A stretch of 64,000 bases of DNA, taken from Microcystis aeruginosa NIES-4325. GTDB lineage: Bacteria > Cyanobacteriota > Cyanobacteriia > Cyanobacteriales > Microcystaceae. The stretch is taken from positions 1 through 64,000 of the forward strand of contig NZ_BJKP01000021.1 of the NCBI RefSeq assembly GCF_008974145.1, read 5' to 3'. The position numbers and the translations under genes are program-made. Positions 47,615 to 57,079 of the stretch are shown here, one piece after another. How positions within the stretch are numbered: position 1 is the first letter of the stretch; the number at the start of each line of letters is the position of its first letter. The notes under the pieces are model-generated. The model made no database searches. It was not told where the DNA came from and saw nothing but the letters and a program-made list of their open reading frames with translations.

Positions 47615-48832
47615 TTAAGCTACAAAGCGAATAAATTTATTTTTGCCCACCTGTAGTACTTTTCCGGTTAAAGCTTCGGCTGTCTCAAAATTTTTGTCCA
47701 CATCGGTGATTTTCTCACTATCGATCCTCACCGCGCCCCCCTGAATCTGTCTTCTCCCTTCGCCGCTACTTTTACATAAGCCGGTGGCCGAAAGAAGATA
47801 GAATAATTTCAGAGGAAAAGTGACCGCTGCTAGGGAAAATTCGGGGACAGAGTCCGCAGCTGCCATATTTCCCTGTAGAACTATCTCCTGCGCCGTTTTT
47901 TGTGCTTTTAATGCCTCCTCTTTCCCGTGAAACTGGGCAACTACCTCGATCGCCAGTTGTTTTTGTGCCTCTCGCGGATTGATCGGCATAGCATCTAATG
48001 GCAAATTTGTCAATAGTTCGTAATAATCTTTTAACAAAGCGTCGGGGGTTTTTTCCAGTTTCGAGTACATGGACAGGGCCGATTCCCGCAATCCCACATA
48101 ATTATTCAGGGATTTGGACATTTTTTGACTGCCATCGGTTCCGATTAAAATCGGTAAAAGTAGCCCGAATTGCGGTTTTTTAGCGAAATATTTCTGTAAA
48201 TCACGACCGACGGCAATATTAAATTTTTGATCGGTTCCTCCCAATTCCACATCGGCCTCAACAGCTACGGAATCATAACCCTGCATTAAGGGATAGAGAA
48301 ATTCATGGAGAAAAATCGGGGTTTCCCGGTCGTAGCGTTCGGAAAAGCCTTCTTTTGCCAACATTTGCCCCACGGTCATGGTGGAGAGAAGTTCGAGAAT
48401 TTGCGAGAGGTCTAATTTCCCCAACCATTCCGAGTTATAGCGAATTTCTAGGCGATTAGGGGTGTTAAAATCTAAAATTGGGTGTAATTGTGCCAGATAA
48501 TTCTCAGCATTAGCTCTCACTTCTTCGATGGTCAATTGTTTTCTAACTTCCGATTTTCCCGTCGGATCGCCGATTCTAGCGGTAAAATCGCCAATAATCA
48601 CCACTGCTACATGACCGGCATCCTGGAAAGCACGCAGTTTCCGAAAAGGGATACTATGGCCTAGGTGAATATCGCTGCCGGTGGGGTCAATACCTAGTTT
48701 AATTCTTAAAGGGCGATCGGTAGTTTGCAGTAGTTGGGTTAAATTTTCCCTAGGATCTTGGGAGTCGGGTTGATGGGGGAATAAATCACTGGTTCCACGG
48801 GTTAGCCAGTCTAGGGAGGAAGATACGGTCAT
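47615..48832 (-). CDS. tyrS: Tyrosyl-tRNA synthetase
   Basis: A 405-residue class I aminoacyl-tRNA synthetase. The HIGH-type motif is HLGHS (about 57-61) in [12 protein letters not shown] and the KMSKS motif appears as KMSKS in [11 protein letters not shown] (~235). The tyrosine specificity block ([21 protein letters not shown]) is present. A C-terminal S4 RNA-binding domain ([17 protein letters not shown]) ends the protein. It is convergent with ftrV. Confidence 0.96.
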   Translation of the reverse strand: MTVSSSLDWLTRGTSDLFPHQPDSQDPRENLTQLLQTTDRPLRIKLGIDPTGSDIHLGHSIPFRKLRAFQDAGHVAVVIIGDFTARIGDPTGKSEVRKQLTIEEVRANAENYLAQLHPILDFNTPNRLEIRYNSEWLGKLDLSQILELLSTMTVGQMLAKEGFSERYDRETPIFLHEFLYPLMQGYDSVAVEADVELGGTDQKFNIAVGRDLQKYFAKKPQFGLLLPILIGTDGSQKMSKSLNNYVGLRESALSMYSKLEKTPDALLKDYYELLTNLPLDAMPINPREAQKQLAIEVVAQFHGKEEALKAQKTAQEIVLQGNMAAADSVPEFSLAAVTFPLKLFYLLSATGLCKSSGEGRRQIQGGAVRIDSEKITDVDKNFETAEALTGKVLQVGKNKFIRFVA

Positions 48833-49028
48833 CGTTGCACATTTTCCACAGCCTTCCTATTATAGTTTTTTATTATGTCAAGTAACAAGCAAAAGGTAAA
48901 TAAACCGGCATCTTCACTAAGAGTCGATAATATCTTGACAATTCTCCCGATCGAATATAGAGTCTTAAAATCTTCTTTTTCAAAACTATCAAAAAATTTT
49001 CTGTCTTGAATTGCGATCAGATAAGCCG

Positions 49029-50714
49029 ATGAATCCTAGTTTTAATAACTCTATACCCGTGCAGAGGATCAAAGTTTCCGTAATCGTTTCTACCTATAAA
49101 TCAGCGGAGTTTATACTGGGTTGTCTAGAGGATTTAATTACTCAAACTCTTTATGAAAAGGGAGAAGTAGAAATTATTATTATCGATAGTGCTTCTCCGG
49201 AGAACGAAGGGGAGATTATCCAAGAGTTTCAAGAAAATTATCCTAATATTATTTACCAGAGAACTACAGAACGAGAAACCCTCTACTGCGCTTGGAATCG
49301 CGCTATTAAACTAGCTAGGGGTTCCTATCTCACTAATGGGAATACTGATGACCGTCGCTGTTTCAATGCTCTGGAAATTATGGCTAATTATCTAGATAAT
49401 AATAGAGAGATTAGTTTAGTTTATGCTGATCAATTAATTACTACAATCAAAAATGATACTTTTGCCACTACCTCAGCTTTAAAACATTGGAATTGGCCAA
49501 ATTACTCCTATCAACAGATGCGTCAAGGTTGTTGTGTGGGTTCTCAACCAATGTGGCGAAAAATGCTGCACGATAAATATGGTTATTTTCAGGAAAGTTT
49601 TCACTGTGCTGGTGATTACGAATTTTGGTTAAGAATCGGCAGTAAAGGTAAAAAAATGGCTTTGATTCCTGAGATTTTAGGGTTATATTATTTAAATCTC
49701 AAAGGTTTAGAACATGGCAGCAATGGTCAAGCATTAGAGGAACATTATCAAGTGTGTAAAATCTATGAAATTCCTCACCTAGAAATTAAGGATATAGAAA
49801 TTAAACCCAATCCAGTTAAGATGGAAGATTTAGGGAAAATTTTAAATAAGGATGAGCGAGAAAAATTAGAAACAATTCAAGCTATCTCCCAGAAGAAACC
49901 CCCAATTATTGTTATTGATGGCGTAATTTTTCAAATCGATCAAGGAAAATTAGCCAGGGTTTGGTCTTCAATTCTAGAGCATTGGAGTCAATTAGAATTG
50001 AGTCAACACATTGTTATTTTAGATAGAAATAACACCGCACCACGATGGGAAGAATTTAAATATTGGCCCGCAGAATCCTACGATTATAATTGTACGGGAA
50101 AGGATGCCAGAAAAATTCAAGCTATTTGCGATCGCCTACAGGCTAATTTATTTATTTCCACTTTTTATACCAGTCCCTTAACCACTCCTTCTCTACTTTT
50201 TCTTGCTTCTGAGTTCCCAGAAGAAAACGGCAATTTACCAGTGGATTTAGAAAAACACTATGCAATTTTATCCGCTTCTATAATCATCGCTTTTTCCTTT
50301 GATATCGCCCAAGATTTAAGAAGGTTATACCCAAAAATTACCCCCAAAAAAATTGATATTATCGAGCTTGTTGAAGTTAATCAAAAAATAGCGGTAGAAA
50401 TCAGTAATTTTCTCTGGTATGCGCTCAGTCAACGGAACGAATTAAGTCAGGATCAAGTCTGGTTAGAGTTAAGAAAATTACAGGAAGCGCAACAGACAAT
50501 GTATCTGAAACAACAGCAAGATTATCATAGTATGCAACAGATGGAAATATCACTAAAAGAATTAGAAAATAATCATAATAATCTCCAGAAAAATAATCAG
50601 AAATTACAGGAAGAAATTAACTATTTGTCCTCCCGTAAGGGAATAGTAAAAACCATCGGCAAAACTCCTATCTTACTTCTTGCTAAGATCAAGAAAAAAC
50701 TCCCAAGATTTTAG
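49029..50714 (+). CDS. Family 2 glycosyltransferase with extra domain and coiled coil
   Basis: The ATG at 49029 gives 561 residues; a TTG at 49011 is less likely. The GT-A domain (20-230) has VSVIVSTYKSAEFI, IIDSASPENEG, NGNTDDRR in the DxD position and CAGDYEFWLRIG. A second, unrecognised domain (~285-470) follows, with VIDGVIFQI and SQHIVILDRN. The end is a coiled coil (LRKLQEAQQTMYLKQQQD to ELENNHNNLQKNNQKLQEE) with a basic tail. It is probably cytoplasmic or membrane-associated. Donor and acceptor are unknown. Compare the glycosyltransferase at 407-1393. Confidence 0.85.
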   Translation: MNPSFNNSIPVQRIKVSVIVSTYKSAEFILGCLEDLITQTLYEKGEVEIIIIDSASPENEGEIIQEFQENYPNIIYQRTTERETLYCAWNRAIKLARGSYLTNGNTDDRRCFNALEIMANYLDNNREISLVYADQLITTIKNDTFATTSALKHWNWPNYSYQQMRQGCCVGSQPMWRKMLHDKYGYFQESFHCAGDYEFWLRIGSKGKKMALIPEILGLYYLNLKGLEHGSNGQALEEHYQVCKIYEIPHLEIKDIEIKPNPVKMEDLGKILNKDEREKLETIQAISQKKPPIIVIDGVIFQIDQGKLARVWSSILEHWSQLELSQHIVILDRNNTAPRWEEFKYWPAESYDYNCTGKDARKIQAICDRLQANLFISTFYTSPLTTPSLLFLASEFPEENGNLPVDLEKHYAILSASIIIAFSFDIAQDLRRLYPKITPKKIDIIELVEVNQKIAVEISNFLWYALSQRNELSQDQVWLELRKLQEAQQTMYLKQQQDYHSMQQMEISLKELENNHNNLQKNNQKLQEEINYLSSRKGIVKTIGKTPILLLAKIKKKLPRF

Positions 50715-50794
50715 AAAATTAAGGGAAGTTTCCTAACAATGATTACAATCATGGCAGAGCAGTGCCTAAAAGTGGTAAAGTAATGTTAAGAATT

Positions 50795-50812
50795 AGAGGA
50801 GAAAACACTGTG
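50795..50812 (+). promoter_or_regulatory. Ribosome binding site for the GTG-started ferredoxin
   Basis: AGAGGAG at 50795-50801 lies eight bases before GTG at 50810. This supports the shorter form of the protein over the frame from 50762. Confidence 0.7.
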
Positions 50813-51034
50813 CCACATTCGATCGTCACTGGAATTTGTGAAGGGGTTGCTGATTGCGTTTCCGCTTGTCCTGTTGCTTGTATCCATCCGGGACCGGGTA
50901 AAAATGTTAAAGGAACCGATTGGTATTGGATTGATTTTGCCACTTGTATTGACTGTGGTATCTGTCTTCAAGTATGTCCCGTCGAAGGTGCAATTCTCCC
51001 AGAAGAACGTCCCGATTTACAAAAAACGCCCTAA
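50810..51034 (+). CDS. Small two-cluster ferredoxin (4Fe-4S type)
   Basis: The GTG at 50810 gives 74 residues beginning (M)PHSIVTGICEGVADCV. Two Fe-S motifs: C-x5-C-x3-CP in the first half (CEGVADCVSACP), and the standard C-x2-C-x2-C-x3-CP in the second (CIDCGICLQVCP). The spacing of the first motif resembles 7Fe/8Fe ferredoxins. The partner enzyme is unknown. It is a soluble electron carrier. Confidence 0.88.
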   Translation: MPHSIVTGICEGVADCVSACPVACIHPGPGKNVKGTDWYWIDFATCIDCGICLQVCPVEGAILPEERPDLQKTP

Positions 51035-51036
51035 TT

Positions 51037-51130
51037 TATCAGTTATCAGTTATCAGTTGTGAGTTTTCAGTTTACTGCTTACTGTTCAATGAAAATGCTC
51101 CCCACTTCCCCACTTCCCCACTTCCCCATT
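51037..51130. repeat. TATCAGT tandem and CTTCCCCA tandem
   Basis: TATCAGTTATCAGTTATCAG, GTTTACTGCTTACTGTTC, then CCCCACTTCCCCACTTCCCC. This is the complement orientation of the 35182/47240 repeat family. Confidence 0.65.
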
Positions 51131-51158
51131 CATATTACTCTCTCCTTTTTACCTTGCC

Positions 51159-51896
51159 ATGGATTATCTTTTAGAAGTCGAACAAGTTTATGCTGGTTAT
51201 GTGCAGGATTTATACATATTGCAAGGGGTTAACTTTCGCATTGCACCGGGGGAATTAGTCACGGTTATCGGTCCCAATGGTGCGGGAAAATCTACCCTTG
51301 CTAAGACGATTTTTGGTTTATTAAAACCCAGTGCTGGAACCATCACTTTTAAGGGAAAAAATATCGTCGGTTGGAAATCTAATCAAATCGTTCCCCTCGG
51401 TATGGGTTATGTTCCCCAAATTGCTAATGTTTTCCCGTCCCTGAGCATCGAGGAAAATCTGGAAATGGGGGCTTTTACCAGTGAAAAAGCGATTAAACCG
51501 CTAAAAGAGCGCATTTATGCCATGTTTCCCCGTTTGCTTGAGCGCCGTCGTCAGAAAGCTGGCACTTTATCCGGAGGAGAAAGACAGATGTTAGCCATGG
51601 GACGAGCGCTGATGTTGCAACCAGATTTATTAATTCTCGATGAACCTTCGGCAGCTTTATCTCCTATCTTAGTAACCAGCGTTTTTGAACAGATAAAAGC
51701 GATTAATCAGACGGGAACTGCCATTATTTTAGTGGAACAGAATGCCAAAAAAGCCCTAATGATGTCCGATCGAGGTTATGTTTTAGAAAGTGGTCAAGAT
51801 CGTTTTCAGGGATCGGGTCAAGATTTACTCAATAACCCGAAAGTAGGGGAATTATACCTCGGTGCGGCCCACCATGGCGCACCAGGAAAGAATTAA
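51159..51896 (+). CDS. ABC transporter ATPase, LivF type
   Basis: A 245-residue nucleotide-binding protein. Walker A GPNGAGKSTLAK (about 38-49), Q-loop in MGYVPQIANVFPSL, signature LSGGERQML (~139-147), Walker B LLILDEPSAALSP and the switch His replaced by Gln-Asn in LVEQNAKKAL, all typical of LivF-type branched-chain/neutral amino acid importers. It could serve the LivM permease at 31 kb in the N-I type system; they are 19 kb apart, so this is inference. Confidence 0.92.
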   Translation: MDYLLEVEQVYAGYVQDLYILQGVNFRIAPGELVTVIGPNGAGKSTLAKTIFGLLKPSAGTITFKGKNIVGWKSNQIVPLGMGYVPQIANVFPSLSIEENLEMGAFTSEKAIKPLKERIYAMFPRLLERRRQKAGTLSGGERQMLAMGRALMLQPDLLILDEPSAALSPILVTSVFEQIKAINQTGTAIILVEQNAKKALMMSDRGYVLESGQDRFQGSGQDLLNNPKVGELYLGAAHHGAPGKN

Positions 51897-51899
51897 TTT

Positions 51900-51991
51900 G
51901 GCTCTCTTGTTCTTTGTGTGATAAATCTAACTTATCTAGAAGCGATCAATCTTTGTGTCCTTTGTGTCTCTGTGGTTCGTTCCCCAGAGCC
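51900..51991 (-). repeat. Miniature inverted-repeat-like element, copy C (short, inverted)
   Basis: GGCTCT at 51900 and AGAGCC ending at 51991 are inverted ends. The interior, read on the minus strand (CGAACCACAGAGACACAAAG, GGACACAAAGATTGATC and TTATCACACAAAGAAC), matches copies A and B, but the first ~50 bp with GGTTTGGTGGG is missing. Confidence 0.7.
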
Positions 51992-52031
51992 TTAATTTTA
52001 ATTGAAGCAAAACAGAAAAGTAGGCATTGTT

Positions 52032-53405
52032 TCACTTTTTAGCATACCAGCGCCATAAAACTCGGGCTAAACGTTGGGGATCGTGACGAACTTTGGCAGT
52101 AACTTCATCTTCTGCCATTACATTCGCTAAGATAATGCGATAACCCATTTTTCCCACCTCCTCGCGATCTAAAAAGACGGGATGACTATGCTCTTGGGCG
52201 TATAATTGTAGAGATTGGGGCGATGGTGCAGTTCTTTGGGCCAAAACCGCATCAAAGACGCGTTCTTCACAGACTCCTTCGATCGCTCGCAAATGATCAG
52301 CCACCGAATAATTGTCTGTTTCCCCGGGCTGGGTCATAATATTACAAACATAGACCCGGGGGACTGTCACCTGTGCCAGGGCCTGACGAATTGCGGGAAC
52401 CAACAAATTAGGGATAATACTGGTATAAAGACTACCCGGCCCGATGATAATATAATCTGCCTCCTTAATTGCCGCTAAAGCCGCCGGTAAAGCGACCGGA
52501 TCGGCAGGATGACAGCCAATCTGACGAATTTGGCCCATAGCTTCGGTTATCTTCGATTCTCCCTCAATAATGCGCCCATCGGCTAACTTAGCCCAGAGAC
52601 TAACATCGGTAAGGGTAGCCGGTAGCACTTTGCCGCGAATCGCCAAAACTTTGGCACTAGCATCGATCGCCTGTTCCAGATCCCCAGTAATCTCGGTCAT
52701 AGCACTGATAAATAAATTACCAAAACTGTGGCCCGATAAACCATCCCCGGCATGAAAGCGATATTGAAACAATTCCGTTAATAACTTTTCCTCATCGGCT
52801 AAAGCGGCGATACAATTGCGAATATCCCCCGGGGGTAAAATGCCCATTTCCCGGCGTAATCGGCCCGAAGAACCGCCATCATCAGCTACGGTGACAATAG
52901 CGGTGATATTGGAACTATACTGTTTTAAACCCCGTAAAAGCGTCGATAAACCTGTACCGCCACCGATAGCCACGATTTTCGGGCCGCGATGGAGACGACG
53001 ATGGGTGCGTAGGAGATCAACTAATTCCTCCGATGCGTCCGGTTGTAGTGCTTCTGTAATCGTTTCGACTGTGCGACTCTGACCCCAGAATAACAAAAAG
53101 ACACCCAGCAAAACCGCCAGTGGTCCGGAAACAGAATTGGGGACCAAACGGGCGATCGTTTCTAATGCTTGGGAAACAAACTCTAAAAAGCGATTAACTG
53201 GGGTTAATTTTACCCAAATAGCCAAACCGAAGGAGGTGAGAAAAACGCCGGTTAAACTGATTAAAAGCCAGCGTTTGACAAAAAGACCGGGATAAAGCCA
53301 TTTAAACCAACGATTAACCCGTTTAGGCGTTTTTTTGCCCACAGAAGCGGCTATTTTCCCCTTCTGAGCGTTGAGTTCCCGTAGCGTCTGTTTAAATGGA
53401 CTCAT
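52032..53405 (-). CDS. YvcK/CofD-like protein (gluconeogenesis factor family)
   Basis: A 457-residue protein. The N-terminal ~130 residues are basic, with two membrane helices ([19 protein letters not shown] and [17 protein letters not shown]). The YvcK domain (~140-450) has [50 protein letters not shown] and the [13 protein letters not shown] motif, which in YvcK binds UDP-GlcNAc. In firmicutes YvcK links carbon metabolism and cell wall growth. The membrane-anchored N-terminus is usual in cyanobacteria. Function here is inferred. Confidence 0.92.
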   Translation of the reverse strand: MSPFKQTLRELNAQKGKIAASVGKKTPKRVNRWFKWLYPGLFVKRWLLISLTGVFLTSFGLAIWVKLTPVNRFLEFVSQALETIARLVPNSVSGPLAVLLGVFLLFWGQSRTVETITEALQPDASEELVDLLRTHRRLHRGPKIVAIGGGTGLSTLLRGLKQYSSNITAIVTVADDGGSSGRLRREMGILPPGDIRNCIAALADEEKLLTELFQYRFHAGDGLSGHSFGNLFISAMTEITGDLEQAIDASAKVLAIRGKVLPATLTDVSLWAKLADGRIIEGESKITEAMGQIRQIGCHPADPVALPAALAAIKEADYIIIGPGSLYTSIIPNLLVPAIRQALAQVTVPRVYVCNIMTQPGETDNYSVADHLRAIEGVCEERVFDAVLAQRTAPSPQSLQLYAQEHSHPVFLDREEVGKMGYRIILANVMAEDEVTAKVRHDPQRLARVLWRWYAKK

Positions 53406-53482
53406 AGATGTGGCCTGGCAGCGAACGCATTCATTGATTCTGGAGAGACTGTAGCCGAAAAAGGGGACAAACTCAAGCTAAC

Positions 53483-53968
53483 CTAACCCCCCACTTGGGA
53501 ATAGGCCGCCTCGGAAATTGTGGGAATATCGGCGTATTTGCCGATAAACGACTGTATAATGCTGTAAACACAGGCGGCAAATGCTCCCAAAAAGACGACG
53601 TTAAAAAGAGTTTCTACCACCAAATTCGCCCCTAAACCCCTAGCAAAGAAACCTAAGGCCAATCCCAATAAATACACCAAAATATCGATTAAAATCGCCT
53701 GCATGGTGTTAAACCGGATAAAATGACTGATGCGGGGATTGCGTACCACGGCAAAAAAGAGGACGAAAAAGATGATTAAACTGCCAAAGCTTCCCAGAGA
53801 ACTATAGAGAAAAGCTAAGGGAGTTAAAACTATTGCTAAGGCCGCTCCTAAAAAAGGAATTTGCTGAAAGATAAAGATACCGAAGGCAAAGGCCGAATAT
53901 AAGGGTAAAAGATATACTAAAGCTGCAAAAATGCGATCTTTTGTATCGGTTGAGCCGCGCCAAGTCAT
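53483..53968 (-). CDS. Tic20 family protein
   Basis: A 161-residue membrane protein with four helices: the segment with RIFAALVYLLPLYSAFAFG, then AALAIVLTPLAFLYSS, the SHFIRFNTMQAILIDILVYL block and LVVETLFNVVFLGAFAACVY. This order and the RFN(T/A)MQAILLDI motif are diagnostic of Tic20, the chloroplast inner-envelope import channel family. The role in cyanobacteria is uncertain. It follows hoxF by 122 bp on the same strand, in the place where hoxU is often found. Confidence 0.9.
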   Translation of the reverse strand: MTWRGSTDTKDRIFAALVYLLPLYSAFAFGIFIFQQIPFLGAALAIVLTPLAFLYSSLGSFGSLIIFFVLFFAVVRNPRISHFIRFNTMQAILIDILVYLLGLALGFFARGLGANLVVETLFNVVFLGAFAACVYSIIQSFIGKYADIPTISEAAYSQVGG

Positions 53969-54090
53969 AATCTATTGTCTCCTGAGACTACTGCTAACTC
54001 TCTTCAAGATAACCCGGCAGCCCACCAGACTTCCCGTAACCGAAAAAATTGATCGAGGCCGAACATTGTTAGGCCTCGAGCGAGTTATTC

Positions 54091-55698
54091 TCAAACAGAG
54101 ACGGGGTGCTTGATTTCCTGTAACAGAGCCAGATATTCCTCCTTAAAATACTTTAGGGTACTTAAAATCGGATTGGGAGCGCTTTGACCAAGACCACAAA
54201 GACTGGTTTCCTTGACCATTTGACAGAGATGTTCTAAGTTTTCGAGGTCGTGAATATCGGCCTTTCGAGCGATAATTTTGGCCAATAATTCAAACATTTG
54301 TACTGTTCCCGTGCGACAGGGGATACATTTACCACAGGACTCCTCGCGACAGAATTCCATATAGAATTTCGCCACTTCCACCATGCTGGTGGTGTCATCC
54401 ATGACCACCATACCCCCGGATCCCATCATCGAACCGAGTTTGGCTAAGGATTCGTAATCCACGGGAGTATCGAGTAAATTAGCGGGAATACAACCCCCAG
54501 AGGGGCCGCCAGTTTGTACCGCTTTTACTTGACCATCGGGAACACCACCCCCCATCTCCTCGACAATTTCCCGGAGAGTAATGCCCATCGGCACTTCAAT
54601 CAGCCCATTATTGCGGATTTTTCCCGTTAAAGCGAAGATTTTTGTCCCTTTACTGCTGGCAGTACCGATATTGGCATACCAAGCAGCCCCCTCGCGGATA
54701 ATAGCGGCGATATTAGCGTAGGACTCGACGTTATTAATCAGGGTGGGACAACCATCGAGGCCCGATTGGGCCGGATAGGGGGGACGGGTGCGAGGAGTGC
54801 CGCGGCCGCCTTCAATGGAATGGATGAGAGCGGTTTCCTCTCCACAGACAAAGGCCCCCGCCCCGATGCGGATATCTACCTTAAAATCGAAAGTGGACTC
54901 GAATACTTGGGAACCCATTAAACCGAATTTTTTGGCCTGATTAATCGCTTTTTGCAGACGATCGATCGCCAGAGGGTATTCGGCCCTAACATAGATATAA
55001 CCATGATCCGCCCCCACAGCATAGGCAGCGATCGCCATTCCTTCTAGGACTAAATGGGGGTCACTTTCCAAAACACTGCGGTCCATAAACGCCCCGGGAT
55101 CCCCTTCATCGGCATTACAGATAACGTATTTTTGTTTACCCGGTTGTTTAGCCACCGTTGCCCATTTTAAACCAGTTGGATAACCGGCACCGCCCCGGCC
55201 GCGTAAACCGCTTTTGGTGATTTCCTCCACCACCTGGGCCGGAGTCATCTCGTAGAGGGCCTTGTAGAGAGATTGATAGCCACCGACGGCGATATATTCC
55301 TCAATGCGATCGGGATCGATTTTACCGCTATTTTCCCGGACAATTTTGACTTGATGGGAGAAAAAGGGATGTTTTGAGTCCCCTAATTGCACCTCGGTTT
55401 TGCCGCCGTTTAAGGCCGCAATAATGCTGGCCGCACTTTCTGGGGTGACTTCTTCGTATAGGAGATCCTGGGGATCCACTTCCACCAACGGACCGCGACC
55501 ACAAAAACCCATACAACCGACCCCCACCACTTCGACTGTATCCTCTAGGTGTGCCTCTTTAACGGCAGTGTCGAGGTTTTTTTCGATTTGGAGGGAGTTA
55601 GCAGCTTGGCAACCGGTGGAAGTGCAACAATGCACCCGGATGCTTTTTTGTCTAGCTTTTTCTTTTGCGGCCACTGCCAATAATTCTTGTAAGTCCAT
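54091..55698 (-). CDS. hoxF: Diaphorase subunit HoxF of bidirectional [NiFe] hydrogenase
   Basis: A 535-residue flavoprotein of the NuoF/HoxF type. The N-terminal thioredoxin-like [2Fe-2S] domain has CCTSTGCQA, then [11 protein letters not shown]; the NADH/FMN domain has [13 protein letters not shown] (about 165-177) and [13 protein letters not shown] (~290); and the C-terminal [4Fe-4S] ligand set is [12 protein letters not shown] (~455-466) with a later Cys in TSLCGLGQ. It oxidises or reduces NAD(P) with HoxE and HoxU. It lies 28 bp after hoxE. hoxU, hoxY and hoxH do not follow; tic20 does. Confidence 0.94.
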   Translation of the reverse strand: MDLQELLAVAAKEKARQKSIRVHCCTSTGCQAANSLQIEKNLDTAVKEAHLEDTVEVVGVGCMGFCGRGPLVEVDPQDLLYEEVTPESAASIIAALNGGKTEVQLGDSKHPFFSHQVKIVRENSGKIDPDRIEEYIAVGGYQSLYKALYEMTPAQVVEEITKSGLRGRGGAGYPTGLKWATVAKQPGKQKYVICNADEGDPGAFMDRSVLESDPHLVLEGMAIAAYAVGADHGYIYVRAEYPLAIDRLQKAINQAKKFGLMGSQVFESTFDFKVDIRIGAGAFVCGEETALIHSIEGGRGTPRTRPPYPAQSGLDGCPTLINNVESYANIAAIIREGAAWYANIGTASSKGTKIFALTGKIRNNGLIEVPMGITLREIVEEMGGGVPDGQVKAVQTGGPSGGCIPANLLDTPVDYESLAKLGSMMGSGGMVVMDDTTSMVEVAKFYMEFCREESCGKCIPCRTGTVQMFELLAKIIARKADIHDLENLEHLCQMVKETSLCGLGQSAPNPILSTLKYFKEEYLALLQEIKHPVSV

Positions 55699-55726
55699 AT
55701 TTTTCTCAATCCACTAGAGTGAAAAA

Positions 55727-56236
55727 TTACTGGGAGAAACTCTTTAGTTTCGCTAGGACAGTTTGCGAATCTTGTTTCGGGGCCACGACTCCATCGAAGA
55801 CCACGGCCGGCGCAATCCCACAGGCCCCGATACAACGGGCCGACACTAGGGAAATTTCTCCATCGGCGGTGGTTTCTCCCACTTTGACATCAAAGCTGTT
55901 TTCGATGTCTTCGAGGATTTTGCCGCTGCCTTTGACATAACAAGCGGTCCCCATACAGACAATACAGGTGTGTTTTCCCGCTGGTTTCAGGGAAAAGAGA
56001 TGATAGAAGGTTGCTACCCCATAGACGCGACTGAGGGGCAGTTTTAGCGCCCGGGCAACGTAGAGGAGAACATCTTCTTCTAGGAATCCAAAAGCTTCTT
56101 GCGCTTTGTGCAGGACTTCAATCAGGGCTGATTGATTATATCCTGCTCGCTTCATGGTGATGTCGAGGACTTTGAAGCGTTTATCGCCACTGGGATGCTC
56201 TTTTTTCTCCGTTTGAGGAGGATTGGCAGTTTGCAT
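55727..56236 (-). CDS. hoxE: HoxE subunit (NuoE-like [2Fe-2S] protein)
   Basis: A 169-residue NuoE-type protein. It has the helical N-terminus with [20 protein letters not shown] and the thioredoxin-like [2Fe-2S] ligands C-x4-C in [10 protein letters not shown] (~97-106) and C-x3-C in [14 protein letters not shown] (~133-146). It forms the diaphorase with HoxF and HoxU and may link the hydrogenase to ferredoxin or the membrane. The start ATG at 56236 is followed directly by [13 protein letters not shown]. Confidence 0.94.
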   Translation of the reverse strand: MQTANPPQTEKKEHPSGDKRFKVLDITMKRAGYNQSALIEVLHKAQEAFGFLEEDVLLYVARALKLPLSRVYGVATFYHLFSLKPAGKHTCIVCMGTACYVKGSGKILEDIENSFDVKVGETTADGEISLVSARCIGACGIAPAVVFDGVVAPKQDSQTVLAKLKSFSQ

Positions 56237-56779
56237 AAATCTTAACCAAATAAATTTTAGGGGCGATGACGGGAAAAAGATGGAGAGTTATGGGTTTTCC
56301 TTGGTCATCTCCCTGCTTTTATTCTGACACTGGCTCCGGAGGGCGATCGATAACTTTATCTTTCCTTTAGTTATTGGGGGATAGGGGATTTTTCTGTTAT
56401 CAGTGACCGGTCAGGGATTAGGAGATGGGGCATGGGGTAAAAAGCCGCTTCTTACAAGAGGACATCTCTCAAAAATAGCCAAATTCTGCACGACCACTTA
56501 ATTGATGAAGTGGTTCAAGGAAAGTTTGTCAACCTTGAGCAAGTTAATTTTTGTTAAGCTCCTTCCCTAACCTCTTGAAGATAAATTTAACCTCATTTGT
56601 CAAGAATTATCCACCGCCCATTCAAAAATGAAACGCATCAACCTTAAGAGTTGACAGAGAAAGGCTCATCAGGTACTGTCTGATCATTAACAACAACAAA
56701 TCAGACCCAAAAACGAAGCCCCCAACATCTTAACGTAGAACAAAGAAACTTGCTCTACCAACTTAGTCAAGAGGGAAAT
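56237..56779. other. Gene-free spacer upstream of hoxE
   Basis: 543 bp without a convincing gene on either strand. It should hold the hoxE promoter. One ACCACTT/AAGTGGT hairpin lies at 56493-56514. I cannot assign other elements. Confidence 0.5.
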
Positions 56780-56956
56780 TTATTTCATCTTCTCTTCACT
56801 GTCTTCACTTTCTTGATCATCTTTATTGATTTCTTCTTTAAATCCCCGTAAAGTTTTCCCCAAAGCTGCCCCAAATTCGGGTATTTTTTTCGGTCCAAAT
56901 ATCAGGACAACAACCACGGTAATAATTACTATTTCTGGCCAACCTAATCCAAACAT
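56780..56956 (-). CDS. tatA: TatA/E twin-arginine translocase subunit
   Basis: A 58-residue protein. It begins MFGLGWPEIVIITVVVVLIF (one membrane helix), then GPKKIPEFGAALGKTLRGFK, the TatA/Hcf106 hallmark hinge and amphipathic helix, and an acidic tail (DQESEDSEEK). It forms the protein-conducting oligomer of the Tat pathway that exports folded, cofactor-loaded proteins across the thylakoid or plasma membrane. TatC is not in the window. Its length is at the short end for TatA. Confidence 0.93.
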   Translation of the reverse strand: MFGLGWPEIVIITVVVVLIFGPKKIPEFGAALGKTLRGFKEEINKDDQESEDSEEKMK

Positions 56957-56988
56957 AATCTTGAAAGTAAAAAGTAAAAAGTAAAAAA

Positions 56989-57023
56989 GGGTGTTGGGGT
57001 TTTAGGGTGTTGGGGTTTTAGGG
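56989..57023 (+). repeat. G-rich 16-bp tandem repeat, possible G-quadruplex
   Basis: GGGTGTTGGGGTTTTA occurs twice in tandem and then GGG, giving five runs of three or more G within 35 bp. It lies in the spacer between tatA and lpdA, upstream of the tatA start. The complement occurs near 25300. Confidence 0.7.
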
Positions 57024-57079
57024 TATTAATTGAATTTCCCCATTTCCCCATTTCCCTATCCCCTAATCCCTAACCCCCT

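Noticed and set aside
54091-56236. Complex I nuoE/nuoF
   Set aside because: Cyanobacterial NDH-1 lacks NuoE/F; the fused N-terminal [2Fe-2S] domain and gene pair fit hoxF/hoxE better.
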